A stretch of 64,000 bases of DNA, taken from contig NC_081556.1 in NCBI RefSeq assembly GCF_963082655.1, forward strand, positions 66,021,727-66,085,726, read 5' to 3'. How positions within the stretch are numbered: the first letter of the stretch is position 1; every line of letters starts with the position of its first letter. The position numbers and the translations under genes were made by a program. The notes below the pieces were generated by a model that had not been told where the DNA came from, made no database searches, and saw nothing but the letters and a program-made list of their open reading frames with translations. This DNA comes from Stomoxys calcitrans (taxonomy: Eukaryota; Arthropoda; Insecta; Diptera; Muscidae). Below, one piece after another: positions 1 through 9,876 of this stretch.

Positions 1-1235
1 GATCCCAGATCGGTTTATATGGCAGCTATATCAGGTTATGAATCGATTTGAACCTTATTTGACACAGTTGTTGAAAGTAAAAATAAAATACGTCATGCAA
101 AAATTCAGCCAAATCGGATAGGAATTGCGCCCTCTAGAAGCTCAAGAAGTCAAATCCCCAGATCTGTTTATATGACAGCTATATCAGGTTATGAACCGAT
201 TTGAACCATACTTGGCACAGTTGTTGGATATCATAACGAAATACTTCGTGCAAAAATTCATTCAAATCGGATAAGAATTGTGCCCTCTAGAGGGTCAAGA
301 AGTCAAGACCCAAGATCGGTTTATATGGTAGCTATATCAGGTTATGGACCGATTTGAACCATACTTGGCACAGTTGTTGGGTATCATAACAAAACACGTC
401 GTGCGAAATTCCATTCCAATCGGATAAGAATTGCGCCCTCTAGAGGGTCAAGAAGTCAAGACCCAAGATCGGTTTATATGCTAGCTATATCATGTTATGG
501 ACCGATTTGAACCATACTTGGCGCTGTTGTTGGATATCATAGCAAAACACGTCATGCAAAATTTCATTCCAATCGGATAAGAATTGCGCACTCTACAGGC
601 TCAAGAAGTCAAGACCCAAGATCGGTTTATATGGCAGCTATATCAGGTTATGGACCGATTTGAACCATACTTGGCACACTTGTTGGATATCATAACAAAA
701 CACGTCGTGCAAAATTTCATTCTGATCGGATAAGAATTGCGCACGCTAGAGGCTCAAGAAGTCAAGACCCAAGATCGGTTTATATGGCAGCTATATCAGG
801 TTATGAACCGATTTCAACCATACTTGGCACAGTTGTTGGATATCATAGCAAAAAACACGTCATGCAAAATTTCATTCCAATCGGATAAGAATTGCGCACT
901 CTACAGGCTCAAGAAGTCAAGACCCAAGATCGGTTTATATGGCAGCTATATCAAAACATGGACCGATATGGCCCATTTACAATACCAACCGACCTACACT
1001 AATAAGAAGTATTTGTGCAAAATTTCAAGCGGCTAGCTTTACTCCTTCGGAAGTTAGCGTGCTTTCGACAGACAGACGGACGGACGGACAGACGGACGGA
1101 CATGGCTAGATCGACATAAAATGTCGCGAAGATCAAGAATATATATACTTTATGGGGTCTCAGACGAATATTTCGAGTAGTTACAAACAGAATGACGAAA
1201 TTAGTATACCCCCCATCTTATGGTGGAGGGTATAA
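1..1235 (-). mobile_element. DINE-1-like (Helentron-related) non-autonomous element with 153-bp tandem repeats, truncated by window edge
   Basis: Read on the minus strand, the element begins near 1,235 with the subterminal motif ATACCCTCCACCAT, then the INE-1/DINE-1 hallmark block around 1,140-1,160 (CTATAAAGTATATATATTC type, here with CCCATAAAG) and a run of GTCCGTCCGTCTGTCTGTC. The body is a tandem array: the word CGGTTTATATGG or a close variant recurs at 11, 164, 317, 470, 623, 776 and 931, giving 153-bp spacing with 155 in the last step. The distal end lies outside the window. Open frames inside it (for example 737-1,036) follow the repeat period and are not genes. Assignment to Helentron-associated elements is inferred from the INE-1 resemblance and from complete copies elsewhere in the window. 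Confidence 0.8.
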
Positions 1236-1239
1236 AAAT

Positions 1240-1790
1240 TGCATCAACCATTGTCATATATGCTTATAAAAACCATTACGTCTATATAAGTCCTAAAATA
1301 TTTCTAATTTATTGGAGATAAAACAAGAAAAGGTGGTAGAACTAAAATTCAAAAACACCAAGAGATTTCTACGTTATTGCAGTTGTAAACTTTTTCTTTC
1401 TTTGCCCACTAATTACTGTCAAATGACCTGCGGCAAACGTAAGTGTAATATAAAAGTCTGCTGATTAATGTTATTTTAACTCAATGTCTCACTTAAGGTG
1501 GATATTAAGTGCAGTTTCACAGTGAAAATTTGAGTATGTTGTCCGGCTTTAGGCCATTGTTTAACGCTTGCTATTCAAAGAATAGTATAGCAAAAAATAT
1601 TTAAAAGTCAGCAAAAAAGTGTTGTTACTAGAAGCATTTGACTGGTTATCCCGCATCGCGATTTCAATTTCGACCAAGAAATATCATCAGCGGGCGATGT
1701 CAAATGGATCATGGTGCTTTACAACTATCCAAACTAGAGGAGATTGTAAAGCACAAACACTATTAATTATTCCTTGGAAGATTTTTTCAG
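1240..1790. other. AT-rich stretch without recognised gene
   Basis: No coding region is supported here. A weak acceptor-like and donor-like pair brackets 1,384-1,439 (polypyrimidine-poor TTGCAG to GTAAGT); it is discussed under rejected observations. A short frame at 1,619-1,843 runs into poly-A and has no recognisable domain. Confidence 0.5.
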
Positions 1791-2060
1791 ACTATCAAGC
1801 AAAATATTTCAAAAAAATATGTAAAAAAAAAAAAATTATTTAAAAATGCCAAATTTTGTCTATAGATAAAATTTTAGTTAAAACAATAAATCGAAAATTA
1901 AGAAAAAATCCATTAAAGTTATGTCTTAGAAAATTTTTGTTAAATATTTGTCTTTTGGAACAATTTTTATAAAAAAAAATTGTTTGACAAGAAAATTCCA
2001 TGAAGATTTTGGCTTAAAGAAACTTCTAATAACTTTTAATTACAAAAAGTATACCAATTA
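1790..2060 (+). repeat. AT-rich dispersed repeat G, left part (split by Penelope fragment)
   Basis: This stretch matches 23,440-23,660 in order and orientation: both contain TTTTTCAGACTA followed by AGCAAAATATTTC, later GTCTTAGAAAA, and finally AAGAAAATTCCATGAAG. At 23.6 kb the repeat continues directly into the AAATTGCATTAACCCAT part, which here resumes only at about 2,724. The repeat therefore appears to be interrupted here by the Penelope-like fragment. It has no coding potential that I can see. Confidence 0.65.
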
Positions 2061-2104
2061 ATAACAAAAAACATTAAACTACCAAAGCAGACAAACTCCA
2101 ACTA

Positions 2105-2428
2105 GACAATGTAGTTTACGAATTGACGTGCAATGGCAAAGAAGGGGAACAATGCAATATGTGTTATGTGGGCACCACTCGACGAAAACTGAAGATACGA
2201 ATGGCAGAACACGAAGCAGACATCAAGAGAGGCAGAGAAAGCACAGCTTTATCACAACACATTAAAGAGACGGGACACAACATTGACTTAAAAGCTGTCA
2301 GAATTTTTTACAGAGAGAGGAATGAAAATAAGAGGTATACTCTTGAAAGTTTACGTATACAACAGAGGATAGAGACGTCGATGAACACGAAAGAGGACAA
2401 AGATAATACAAAGCTAATTAGTTTTTAA
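2105..2428 (+). pseudogene. Penelope-like polyprotein C-terminus: GIY-YIG endonuclease domain
   Basis: The frame reads through from about 2,105 without a true ATG; it is a truncated C-terminal fragment. Visible motifs, in order, are VVYELTCNG, CNMCYVGTTRRKL (the GIY-YIG core, with YVG for the second half of the motif), the conserved RMAEHEADI segment, and SQHIKETGHNI. In Penelope-like elements this domain nicks target DNA for primed reverse transcription and lies C-terminal to the reverse transcriptase. Here the reverse transcriptase is absent, so the fragment cannot act alone. A second copy at 27.2 kb lacks 25 bp covering the CYVG motif, so this is the better-preserved endonuclease of the two. 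The domain call is strong; function is not expected. Confidence 0.8.
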
Positions 2429-2607
2429 TTTTTCGCTGCAATATTTTAAATTTTTTTTATTTATTATAAATGTGTCGTGATGTCCAGTTTTTTAATAAAT
2501 TAAGAGAATAATGCAAATGTAAACATATGTAAGTAAAAACTATAAACGTAACAAAACAGAACAAAATATTTAAAATGCTTTTCTTGTTAATAGATTCCAC
2601 TAAATAA

Positions 2608-2650
2608 ACTCTTGAAAAAGTCGGAAAAAAGCCGACGAAACGTCGAGAAA
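2608..2650 (+). ncRNA. Hammerhead-ribozyme-like motif at Penelope 3' end (degenerate)
   Basis: CTC, then TTGAAAAA, then stem GTCGG-(AAAAAAG)-CCGAC, then GAAACGTC and GAG. The order fits a minimal hammerhead: stem I CTC/GAG, a core resembling CUGANGA but with one inserted U and a substitution, a five-pair stem II, the invariant GAAA, and a GUC cleavage triplet. Hammerhead motifs are known in Penelope-like elements. The degenerate core suggests an inactive relic. The inverted copy at 26.8 kb keeps GATGAAACGTCGAG but lacks stem II. Confidence 0.4.
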
Positions 2651-2652
2651 AG

Positions 2653-3428
2653 GATTAAATAAGCTTGTTTTATTTGCATTTTGAAACAAATTGACCTAAC
2701 AAGCCGCAAAAATCACGCAAGAAAAAATTATATCATTTGAAAAAATTACATTGCATTTTGGTCTTTGAAAAAAATTGCATTAACCCATTAATGACGAAAA
2801 ACACCCAAGAATTGAGATGCCTTAGAAAAATTCTCGAGTTAGGCAAGAAGTATCGTAATGAAATTTGGATTAGTGTAAAGTGGGCGACTGAAACCAGTTC
2901 CAACAATTTTTCACGCCATATTTTGGGGAAAAATTGGATTGTCGAAAGTCGACGATTTTTATATCACAAAAATCAAACGAAAAATTAATGAAAGGAGTGA
3001 GAATTCTGGAGTCCTTTTTTTCCAATGTCAAATGGAAAAAAGCATTTAATGATTCCTATATTAAAAAATAAATGTATGGCAATAATTCTACTTTTTCTAC
3101 AGCAAGTGCGATTTTATACCAAAAAAAAAAAAAATTCATCATATTTAAAAAAAAAATCTACATCAATATAAACTCTCTAAATTGTGAATAAGTTGAATTT
3201 CATCAAAATCGGACAACTGAATCGAGGGTCAAGTGTAATGGGTAACATTTTGTTTATAAAATATTTATTGAAATTTGTCTACAGAAAATTTTTTAGGAAA
3301 ATGTTGTTTGCGACAAATAAGAATAATAAAAAGGTTTTAAAAATGTTTATGAAAATTTTGTATCGCAAATGCAAAATTTCATTGAATTTTTGGCTTTAAA
3401 AAGTAATCTCGAGAATAGGTTATCTCGA
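2653..3428 (+). repeat. 776-bp tandem duplication, copy 1
   Basis: Starts at GATTAAATAAGCTTG within the Penelope 3' end and extends through the right part of AT-rich repeat G to GAATAGGTTATCT. It is followed immediately by a near-identical copy. The few differences include a C/G change in the CTTAG segment and one T in a homopolymer near 2,955. The open frames at 2,737-2,988 and 3,184-3,399 lie in this non-coding repeat and recur in copy 2; they have no recognised domain. Confidence 0.9.
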
Positions 3429-4205
3429 GATTAAATAAGCTTGTTTTATTTGCATTTTGAAACAAATTGACCTAACAACCCGCAAAAATCACGCAAGAAA
3501 AAATTATATCATTTGAAAAAATTACATTGCATTTTGGTCTTTGAAAAAAATTGCATTAACCCATTAATGACGAAAAACACCCAAGAATTGAGAAGCCTTA
3601 GAAAAATTCTCGAGTTAGGCAAGAAGTATCGTAATGAAATTTGGATTAGTGTAAAGTGGGCGACTGAAACCAGTTCCAACAATTTTTCACGCCATATTTT
3701 GGGGAAAAATTGGATTGTCGAAAGTCGACGATTTTTTATATCACAAAAATCAAACGAAAAATTAATGAAAGGAATGAGAATTCTGGAGTCCTTTTTTTCC
3801 AATGTCAAATGGAAAAAAGCATTTAATGATTCCTATACTAAAAAATAAATGTATGGCAATAATTCTACTTTTTCTACAGCAAGTGCGATTTTATACCAAA
3901 AAAAAAAAAAATTCATCATATTTAAAAAAAAAATCTACATCAATATAAACTCTCTAAATTGTGAATAAGTTGAATTTCATCAAAATCGGACAACTGAATC
4001 GAGGGTCAAGTGTAATGGGTAACATTTTGTTTATAAAATATTTATTGAAATTTGTCTACAGAAAATTTTTTAGGAAAATGTTGTTTGCGACAAATAAGAA
4101 TAATAAAAAGGTTTTAAAAATGTTTATGAAAATTTTGTATCGCAAATGCAAAATTTCATTGAATTTTTGGCTTTAAAAAGTAATCTCGAGAATAGGTTAT
4201 CTTTA
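3429..4205 (+). repeat. 776-bp tandem duplication, copy 2
   Basis: Near-identical to 2,653-3,428, longer by one base. The extra T near 3,731 joins the frame 3,513-3,848 that is interrupted in copy 1, showing that the frame is incidental. The high identity points to a recent unequal exchange or replication slip after the Penelope fragment was already in place. Confidence 0.9.
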
Positions 4206-4600
4206 GACAGCTTTTCGCTAAAATTTAGAGCTTAAAAAAATTCATTAAAATTTAGTCTTTACAAAAGAAAAATGATTTAATTTTTTTATAAAAGCTTTGT
4301 CTTTGATAAATTGAATTAAAAGTTATAAAAAAGTTTGTATTTAAAAAAATTTCGTGGAGGATCCGGCCCTTGCTGAAGTTTTGTCATTAGAGAATGCTAC
4401 ACTGAAATTTTGTCTTTAGAAATTTGTCACTTAAATTTGTTTAGAAAAAAATTATTCATACTAAGAATTTAATAACAATTTTGTGCTAAAGAAAAATATT
4501 ATTAAATCGACCATAATGTTGCCTTTGTAGAATATCATAATTATGAAATTTTGTTATTTTAAAAAAAAGTTTTGCTTTATTTTATACTATTTTCTTTTTC
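4206..4600. repeat. AT-rich degenerate repeat, no gene
   Basis: Composed of loosely repeated AAATTT, TTTAGAAAA and AAATTTTGTCTTTA words of the kind also found at 45,940-46,280 and 47,800-48,400. No open frame of interest. Confidence 0.5.
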
Positions 4601-4607
4601 ATTTCAG

Positions 4608-4657
4608 TTTCTGAGGAAAATGCGGAAGCTATTCGAAATTCATTGAAGGCGTTTATG
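4608..4657 (+). CDS. Candidate lone protein-coding exon (50 bp)
   Basis: A pyrimidine-rich tract (TATTTTCTTTTTCATTTCAG, with the AG at 4,606-4,607) precedes 50 bases that end at a strong donor, GTGAGT at 4,658-4,663. Of the three frames only one is open through the exon. It encodes SEENAEAIRNSLKAFM, with the first two bases completing a codon from an upstream exon and the end in phase 0. The segment is richer in G+C than its flanks and is not seen elsewhere in the window. I do not recognise the protein and see no partner exons, so it could be an internal exon of a long-intron gene spanning this region, a relic, or chance. Confidence 0.3.
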
Positions 4658-4800
4658 GTGAGTTTTTGGTATACTGGAATAAATGCAGCCATGAGGACTT
4701 TTAAATGAGAGGAATGAAGGTGACATACGAGTACGTAAGTTCAAATGGACAATTGTTACATCAAATTTCTGTAGTTTTGTAGAGTTTTTTGTTTTATAAA

Positions 4801-5020
4801 TAAGGTTAGGTGAGGTTGACTATGGACATACACCTAAGCCAGAAATCGGCTTGTTGTGCGCTCCAAAAACTCAAAAGTTATATCGAAAAAGACAATTTTA
4901 GGAATTCCGTGCTACTTTTCTGTACCACTTCCCTAAGTTGGTTCATGTCTGGTATCGTGTCCCCGCCTAAGTTCCGGTGTCTTTTAGGGGCGCGAAAGCC
5001 GGGCAAGTTATCAATTCTTA
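4801..5020 (-). mobile_element. Non-LTR retrotransposon 3' end (LOA/I-like family N3)
   Basis: On the minus strand this is the extreme C-terminus and 3' tail of a jockey-superfamily ORF2. The translated segment NLGGDTIPDMNQL, followed by a STEFL-like block, matches the C-terminus at 59,610-59,800, which there sits behind a CRACGEDDETLEHFLCH zinc-type motif. The 3' end at 4,801 carries the CCTCACCTAACCTTA-type terminus. The upstream ORF is missing (5' truncation). Confidence 0.65.
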
Positions 5021-5089
5021 GGTACCTACACCAAAATATCGACATAGACTGAATATTCAGCATATTCGTGAACGCCAATATTAAGGTAA

Positions 5090-6170
5090 TCTGTGCGTAA
5101 CTTCACTCATAAAAGAATTGATTATCGTCATAACAGCAAATTTTGTTTACATATTTGGGAAAGTGTATTTCGTCCCCTTCCTCTGTTTTATTTGCCAAAT
5201 AAAACAGCTTTGTTTGCTTGTTTATTAATGACACCAGATAAAATCTTAAAAATAATCATGCCGTTTGAAAAAAATAGACAATTGACATTGTTTTAAGTAA
5301 AATAAAAAATACATAAAATAACATTACAATTTAAAAATTAAAAGTATTTCAAGTAATAATATATTTATTGTTTTTCTTCTTGTTTCTTGAAAGTGTAGCA
5401 TCACTTATAGTTTGTATATTAAAGGGTAAATTGTTCCAAAGATGAATGCTGTTGATAAAAAATTGTTTCTCGGAGTTTGACGTGGTAAAATAATTTTCTG
5501 ACCTTTATTTGATTGTGCAAAACGTAAATGATTAAAAAGATATTTAGGCTATTTCAAACAATTAATGTTTTGCAGCTGAATTATGCATTTCGGCTTTAAA
5601 GTTGGTTTATTTGTACAGTCCTATAAAGGAAATAAAAAGTTAATTGGAATAAAAAAAAATACATTTTGTTCGCTTTTTAAGTTCATCATATGAACATCCT
5701 CGATTGCAATACTTTGAACATGCTCGATTGCAATACTTTGAAAGGATTGGGCAGACATTTGCAAAATGTTGTTCCGTATAAGTGTAGCATTTTTTCTAAA
5801 ATCGAAATATAGCCATTATCAAATAATATGCCCATTTGGAGGGATTTTTGGAGGTGGGCATAAAAATCAAGTCCAAGTACGAGGGTTGCCTTTTATATTT
5901 CGGGATTGGACAGCCCTTGTCTTGCAATCTGCCAACTGACAGCTCTATTGAAAGCTTGACATTTTTGAGGTAATACGTACTCAGAACTCTTTGACATACG
6001 AGCGCTATAAAATATAAAACAGTGCTAATACTAATATTTCATGAAATAATAATAAACATTTGCCAATGATAAAATAATGGAACCTAATTACTTTAGCCGC
6101 AATTACACGGTAGTTGCCGTCTGACATGCCACTTTTTGTTTTCACTGTAATTTAATTTTCTACGATTTAT
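5090..6170. other. Unassigned AT-rich stretch
   Basis: No recognisable gene. A 24-bp direct repeat (AACATCCTCGATTGCAATAC-type) occurs twice in tandem at about 5,692-5,739. Short frames such as 5,093-5,296 show no domain. Confidence 0.4.
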
Positions 6171-6177
6171 CATTTTG

Positions 6178-6480
6178 CTAAATCATCTGTGTGTTATCTT
6201 CGTATGACATAACCCAAATATAGGTGTTAATCTCCTTCTTACCCTGCAAGACTGTTCGTGACTTTACCGTCCTGGTTGTTATTGCCCTTATGGCCATTTT
6301 ATTGTCCGTAAAGATGTTCACACTCGACGTCCACGCGTGAGCAACACACCACCTCACGCATTCCGTCATCGCCCGGATCTCCGTCTGCAGGACCGTATTA
6401 TGGGCAGGCTGTCTAAAACAGATTGCAGTCCTTGGGTTATCAATGAAGACCCCCCGGCCCACTCTGGCCTTTAGTTTTGA
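6178..6480 (-). pseudogene. RNase H domain of non-LTR element N1
   Basis: The minus-strand frame contains VGRGVFIDNP, VLQTEIRAMTECVRW and SSVNIFTDNKMAIRAI. TEIRA carries the catalytic Glu and IFTDNKMA the Asp of the RNase H fold; the first Asp (the DGS motif) lies just upstream at about 6,480 where GSKLKA is readable before the ORF start. The domain degrades the RNA strand during target-primed reverse transcription. After the catalytic part the protein stays open but loses family similarity and stops at 6,178. It follows the linker piece at 6,471-6,827 in another frame, so at least one frameshift separates them. Confidence 0.65.
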
Positions 6481-6827
6481 TCCATCCGTGTAACATGATC
6501 TTCCAGGTGGTAGTACCAGGGATCCGTCAGACCAAGACAGTGCCGCTGGAGCAGTGCCTCGGTCTGGAACTCAAGTGTCGTCTCAGGTATCCGATCGGAA
6601 TCATCTTCCCTTCCTTCCACGTTTCTTATCGTCGCCAGGATTATACCCAGATGGTATAAGCTGATCTCATCCTCAATCCATTCTCCCATCGCCATAAGTC
6701 TCATAGCCGAATTGGCTGCCTCACATTTAATCTGTATGTCAATGGGTCGAATATCTAGGATAGCCACCAGTGCACAAGTGGGCGTGGTCCTCGACAACAT
6801 GTTACAACATGTAAGTATGTAAGTCAT
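6471..6827 (-). pseudogene. Linker between reverse transcriptase and RNase H of N1
   Basis: The segment TPTCALVAILDIRPIDIQIK, followed by CEAANSAMRLMAMGEW, corresponds to the conserved TPTAALE...LPLD...EA...RL linker of LOA/I/R1-type ORF2 proteins. The same linker is seen in family N2 (MTPSDAQNLMLHLMPLDIVA). No catalytic residues lie here. It is a good family marker, and in this copy is separated from the reverse transcriptase by a frame change near 6,830. Confidence 0.65.
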
Positions 6828-6836
6828 ATATCGAAA

Positions 6837-7480
6837 TCATTTTATTGATGCAACGTGGTGCGTCAAATTGGCCCACCTTCGTCTTCCTCGTGAACAGGCA
6901 TATTTCAGTCTTCTCTGGGTTAACATTGATACCCTTTGTTTAGCCCTTTCGGCCCTTCTGCATAGCTGGTTCTGATCCTTACCCCTAAGAACTATTATAG
7001 CATCGTCTGCATAACAGGTGGGTTCACATCCCTTCTCAGTCAGCATCCGTAATAGGTCATTTATGGTGGTCACCCAAAGGAGTGGCAATAAAATGCTCTC
7101 CTATGGCGTAGCCAGTGTTACTTTCCCCCTTGTATTTATTTCATTGGACCCGCAGTTTATCCAACTGTCCCCACATTGTTAAACGCCCCCTCCATATCAA
7201 TGCAAACCGCGAATGTCTACGACTTAGAATAGAAGCATTCTTCTATTTTATACACAACCTCGTGCAGCGCAGTCTTCACCGACCTTCCCTTGACATAGGC
7301 AGGCTCTTTGTGGTCGAGCAGTTCCGTTATAATAAGCTTTCGATCAACCTCATTATTCCAAGATTCCGGTGTCCCCGTGAGTCCCGTCGTATCCTGTGCA
7401 AAATGTTTTTTCATCAAATGACTCAGTTGTATCTGCTCTCACTCCAATGTCGTCTACTAAGGTTTCAGCTTTGACATGAG
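6837..7480 (-). pseudogene. Reverse transcriptase fragments of non-LTR element N1
   Basis: Two frames carry the domain. At 7,417-7,217 the stretch LLDHKEPAYVKGRSVKTALH matches the motif preceding the catalytic A motif, followed by EVVYKIEECF. At 7,088-6,837 WVTTINDLLRMLTEKGCEPT leads into CYADDAIIVLRG, an intact YADD catalytic box. The catalytic A-motif Asp region and the GxPQGGxLSP segment between the frames are damaged or missing. The enzyme would copy element RNA at a nicked target. The YADD box survives, but no continuous domain exists. Confidence 0.7.
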
Positions 7481-7623
7481 AATTTGGGAAAAACTTTTTC
7501 ATCTTGTCGGCATTAACGTTATCGACCTCTTCCCAGAAATGCTTCCAGGAGGCACGTTTTGTCGCTCTGGTAATCTATTCTATTCCTGCCGTATGTAATA
7601 CATTCCAACATACTTCCGCCATT

Positions 7624-8240
7624 TTACGATGTGCTCTGTAAAAAATTCTTCGGGCCTCTTTCCCGATATTGCGAATCTCTCCGGTCATCCAGGGTTTCTT
7701 GGGCTGATTTCCTTTCACTAAGAGGATAAATATCTTCGAAAGACCCAACCGGTGTGGTCCTTATCGTCTTGACATTGGCGACAATGTCTCTTACTCTTGG
7801 ACAATCTAAATTATCTTGCCCAAGTCTTCTTCCGAGTAGTCTTCCGAATTTTGGCCAGTTGGTTTTCAACTTACTACGGAAGCTTATCGGATTGGGCGTT
7901 AGTCGTGCTATTCCAAACCTAATATAGCGATGGTCTGAGAAGTAATTGTCCATGGAGATCCTGCAATCCTCAATCTCATCGATCAGATTTTCCGAACATA
8001 TTGTCACATTTAAAACCTCCTCCTTAATCCTATTAGCAAATTATTACCAATATGAAGTGTTATTGGGTCGTTAGTATACAAGAATTCTGTCAGGGCTTGG
8101 CCCCGTTTATTAATGCTGGTACTTTTCCACGAAATGTGGTGAGAGTTTGCATCGCTCTATATTCGTATATCGTTTACTGACTGATTTGCTTTCCCACCCA
8201 GCCGTTGCAGTTTCATCGTGGGTGGCGATGTCGGAAAGTC
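7624..8240 (-). pseudogene. APE-type endonuclease of non-LTR element N1
   Basis: The frame at 8,007-7,624 contains VTICSENLIDEIEDC, then YFSDHRYIRFGI; SDHRY is the C-terminal catalytic motif of apurinic-type LINE endonucleases. Upstream, about 8,150-8,040 on the minus strand reads DANSHHISWKSTSINKRGQA then LTEFLYTNDPITLHIGN, the conserved DANAHH motif block. A small deletion and frame change near 8,040 join the two. The far N-terminus is not resolved. The copy at 34.7 kb keeps the same DANSHH segment. Confidence 0.7.
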
Positions 8241-8539
8241 GAAATACAGGTAAAATAATGGTATGCTCCACCGTCTCCCTGGCTCATCAATGTTGAAACC
8301 GACGTTGGCAACTTTAGGGCAAATACATAATTTAAATATTTATGACAAATAACGCAGGTCCTCGGTCAAGTTCCAGTGTTAGCATAGAATAATTGGTAGA
8401 TCATTTGGTTCAGTCCAGTAACGTTGTTCCAGTTCGTCCGTGGCCCCTAAATTACGGCAATATGAATCTTGGCCTTGCTGATTTTCTCTATCAGAACGTG
8501 TGTAGCTGTCTGGTTCCGGTGGAGGTTTATCTAGATGAA

Positions 8540-9240
8540 CTCAATCATTGGTCCTCAATCATTGGATGGGCTTCTTGGGATTGGGTGATGGTCGGTTTCC
8601 TGTTCGTTAGGCTGTGTTTGGTCTCTCGCCCCTGCACTGCCTGATGTTTTCGTATTAGGATCTTTGCTTATTCTAGTCTTCCCAATATTGAGAGAGTCAG
8701 TGATTATCTCGTCGTCGCCTTAGTGAGCTGGGGATGTCCATCTTTCTCACCTTTGCATCCTAGGGAGTGTGAATAGCTCTGACGAGCTTTTTTACTGTAT
8801 CAATATATTGCGCTGACGCATAGCACAGCGTTAATATGTTCCCTCTATGCTCGCAGCTCATAATTCGTTTAGGTGGACCCCTTCAGAGTTCAACTCATGG
8901 GACCGACGATCTGGTGGAATCCTACCGGATGTACAGCCGATATCAATGACAATATAAGAGGGCGCCTCCTTACCTTTCTCACAGACCACCTTCTCCTTTC
9001 GTGATGGTTTTGGCATCCTTTTAGAAGTCACAGTCCACTTTGAAGACTCAGGGGCCGTGGGCGCTTCTTCTCTTCTTCCGTCTCTTCCTCATTTGTTTGT
9101 CTGAAAAATGGTTATGCGCTTGAAGCATTACTCTCGACTGCAGTTGCCAAGACACCCGCATATAGGAGGAAGGACAACATGCTACGGTCTGATGCCAACA
9201 CCGCAGCTGTTGGATCTTTCAGTGTGAGTCTACCCGCAGA
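8540..9240 (-). pseudogene. ORF1 (gag-like) remnant of N1
   Basis: On the minus strand a stretch open from about 9,060 to 8,866 reads KRMPKPSRKEKVVCEKGKEA, then PSYIVIDIGCTSGRIPPDRR and SHELNSEGVHLNEL before a stop. Farther down, 8,740-8,560 matches the repeated KTRM-KDP units of the related copy at 35,044-35,349. I do not see CCHC knuckles. The ORF1 assignment rests on position upstream of the endonuclease and on the shared repeat units; the protein would bind element RNA. Confidence 0.5.
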
Positions 9241-9249
9241 GGTAAGTAT

Positions 9250-9876
9250 GTCCGCCTACGCCGAAATTGTCTATGCTTAGTTTAAAACTCTAAAAAGGGT
9301 AGAACAAATCAACAGTTCTTTCTGACAGTCTATTGTGATTTCCAGGTGGTAAGTTAACTCAAATGAGATTTAGTTACAGTTTAGTATCGATTATATTTAC
9401 AGATAATCGGAACTAAACTGTTCCTAATTTCACGGCATTAAAAACGAAGATAAAATATTTTTATTTCAATTAATTACATTAGCTATCCTGGAGTGGAAAA
9501 CATTACATTGGCGAAAAATACGTATTTTTCAGGCAGAGAAGAAAAAACACAAACGACATTTGTGTTAAGTAACTTCGTAAGCAATGATTAAATTTTTTTT
9601 TATTCTATTTATGCCTGAATAAAAAAAATGTGTTACAAATTCCTGTAGTGGTTTATAGGTATATTCATAAATCCGCATTAAAACAAAAACACAAAATACT
9701 TCCGATTTAAAATAACTGCAATGAAAAAACTAAACAAAATAAATGAAACAAAAATTATTTATGTACTGTAAAAATGAAAAAAACTTTTTAACTTAATTAC
9801 CCGATGAACACTTCTAGCCCCGAACTATCCGTACAATCGTTGCTCAACTGCTTTTTAAATGTAAATGGATGTTATT
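9250..9876. other. Unassigned AT-rich stretch
   Basis: No gene, repeat or structured element recognised; a run of A/T-rich words precedes the T-rich insertion site of the next DINE-like element. Confidence 0.4.

Larger units (their letters stand above)
2075..2690 (+). mobile_element. Penelope-like retroelement, 3' fragment
   Basis: This 5'-truncated copy holds the GIY-YIG endonuclease end of a Penelope-like element plus its 3' untranslated region. The same DNA occurs inverted at 26,757-27,360, where it lies downstream of a Penelope reverse transcriptase, which fixes its identity. The 3' end carries the stem-loop GTCGG/CCGAC followed by GAAACGTCGAG near 2,612-2,647. It lies inside AT-rich repeat G. 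No target-site duplication could be delimited because both flanks are AT-rich. Confidence 0.8.
6170..9250 (-). mobile_element. LOA/I-like non-LTR retrotransposon N1, degenerate
   Basis: On the minus strand the order is ORF1 remnant (9,060-8,540), endonuclease (8,240-7,620), reverse transcriptase (7,480-6,830), linker (6,830-6,470) and RNase H (6,500-6,178), which is the standard ORF1-ORF2 plan of RNase H-bearing jockey-superfamily elements. Frames are broken repeatedly. The 3' tail beyond RNase H is not recognisable, so the 3' end is truncated or eroded near 6,170. A second partial copy lies at 34,635-35,355. Confidence 0.75.

Noticed and set aside
1..1030. Regular 153-bp spacing considered as a CRISPR-like array
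   Set aside because: Repeat units are continuous without unique spacers, are eukaryotic transposon-internal, and share the INE-1 hallmark block.
735..1036. 99-residue open frame
   Set aside because: It spans two 153-bp units and repeats its own sequence (TQDRFIWQLYQVM type); it is an accident of repeat period being divisible by three.
1384..1465. A possible small exon or secreted Cys-rich peptide (KLFLSLPTNYCQMTCGKRKC) between TTGCAG and GTAAGT
   Set aside because: The acceptor lacks a pyrimidine tract, the open frame is only about 25 codons, no start codon or partner exons are seen, and no family could be confirmed.
3513..3848. 111-residue open frame in the duplicated block
   Set aside because: In copy 1 the frame is broken by one base; the related repeat at 23.7 kb has no such frame; Lys/Phe/Asn-rich from AT bias.
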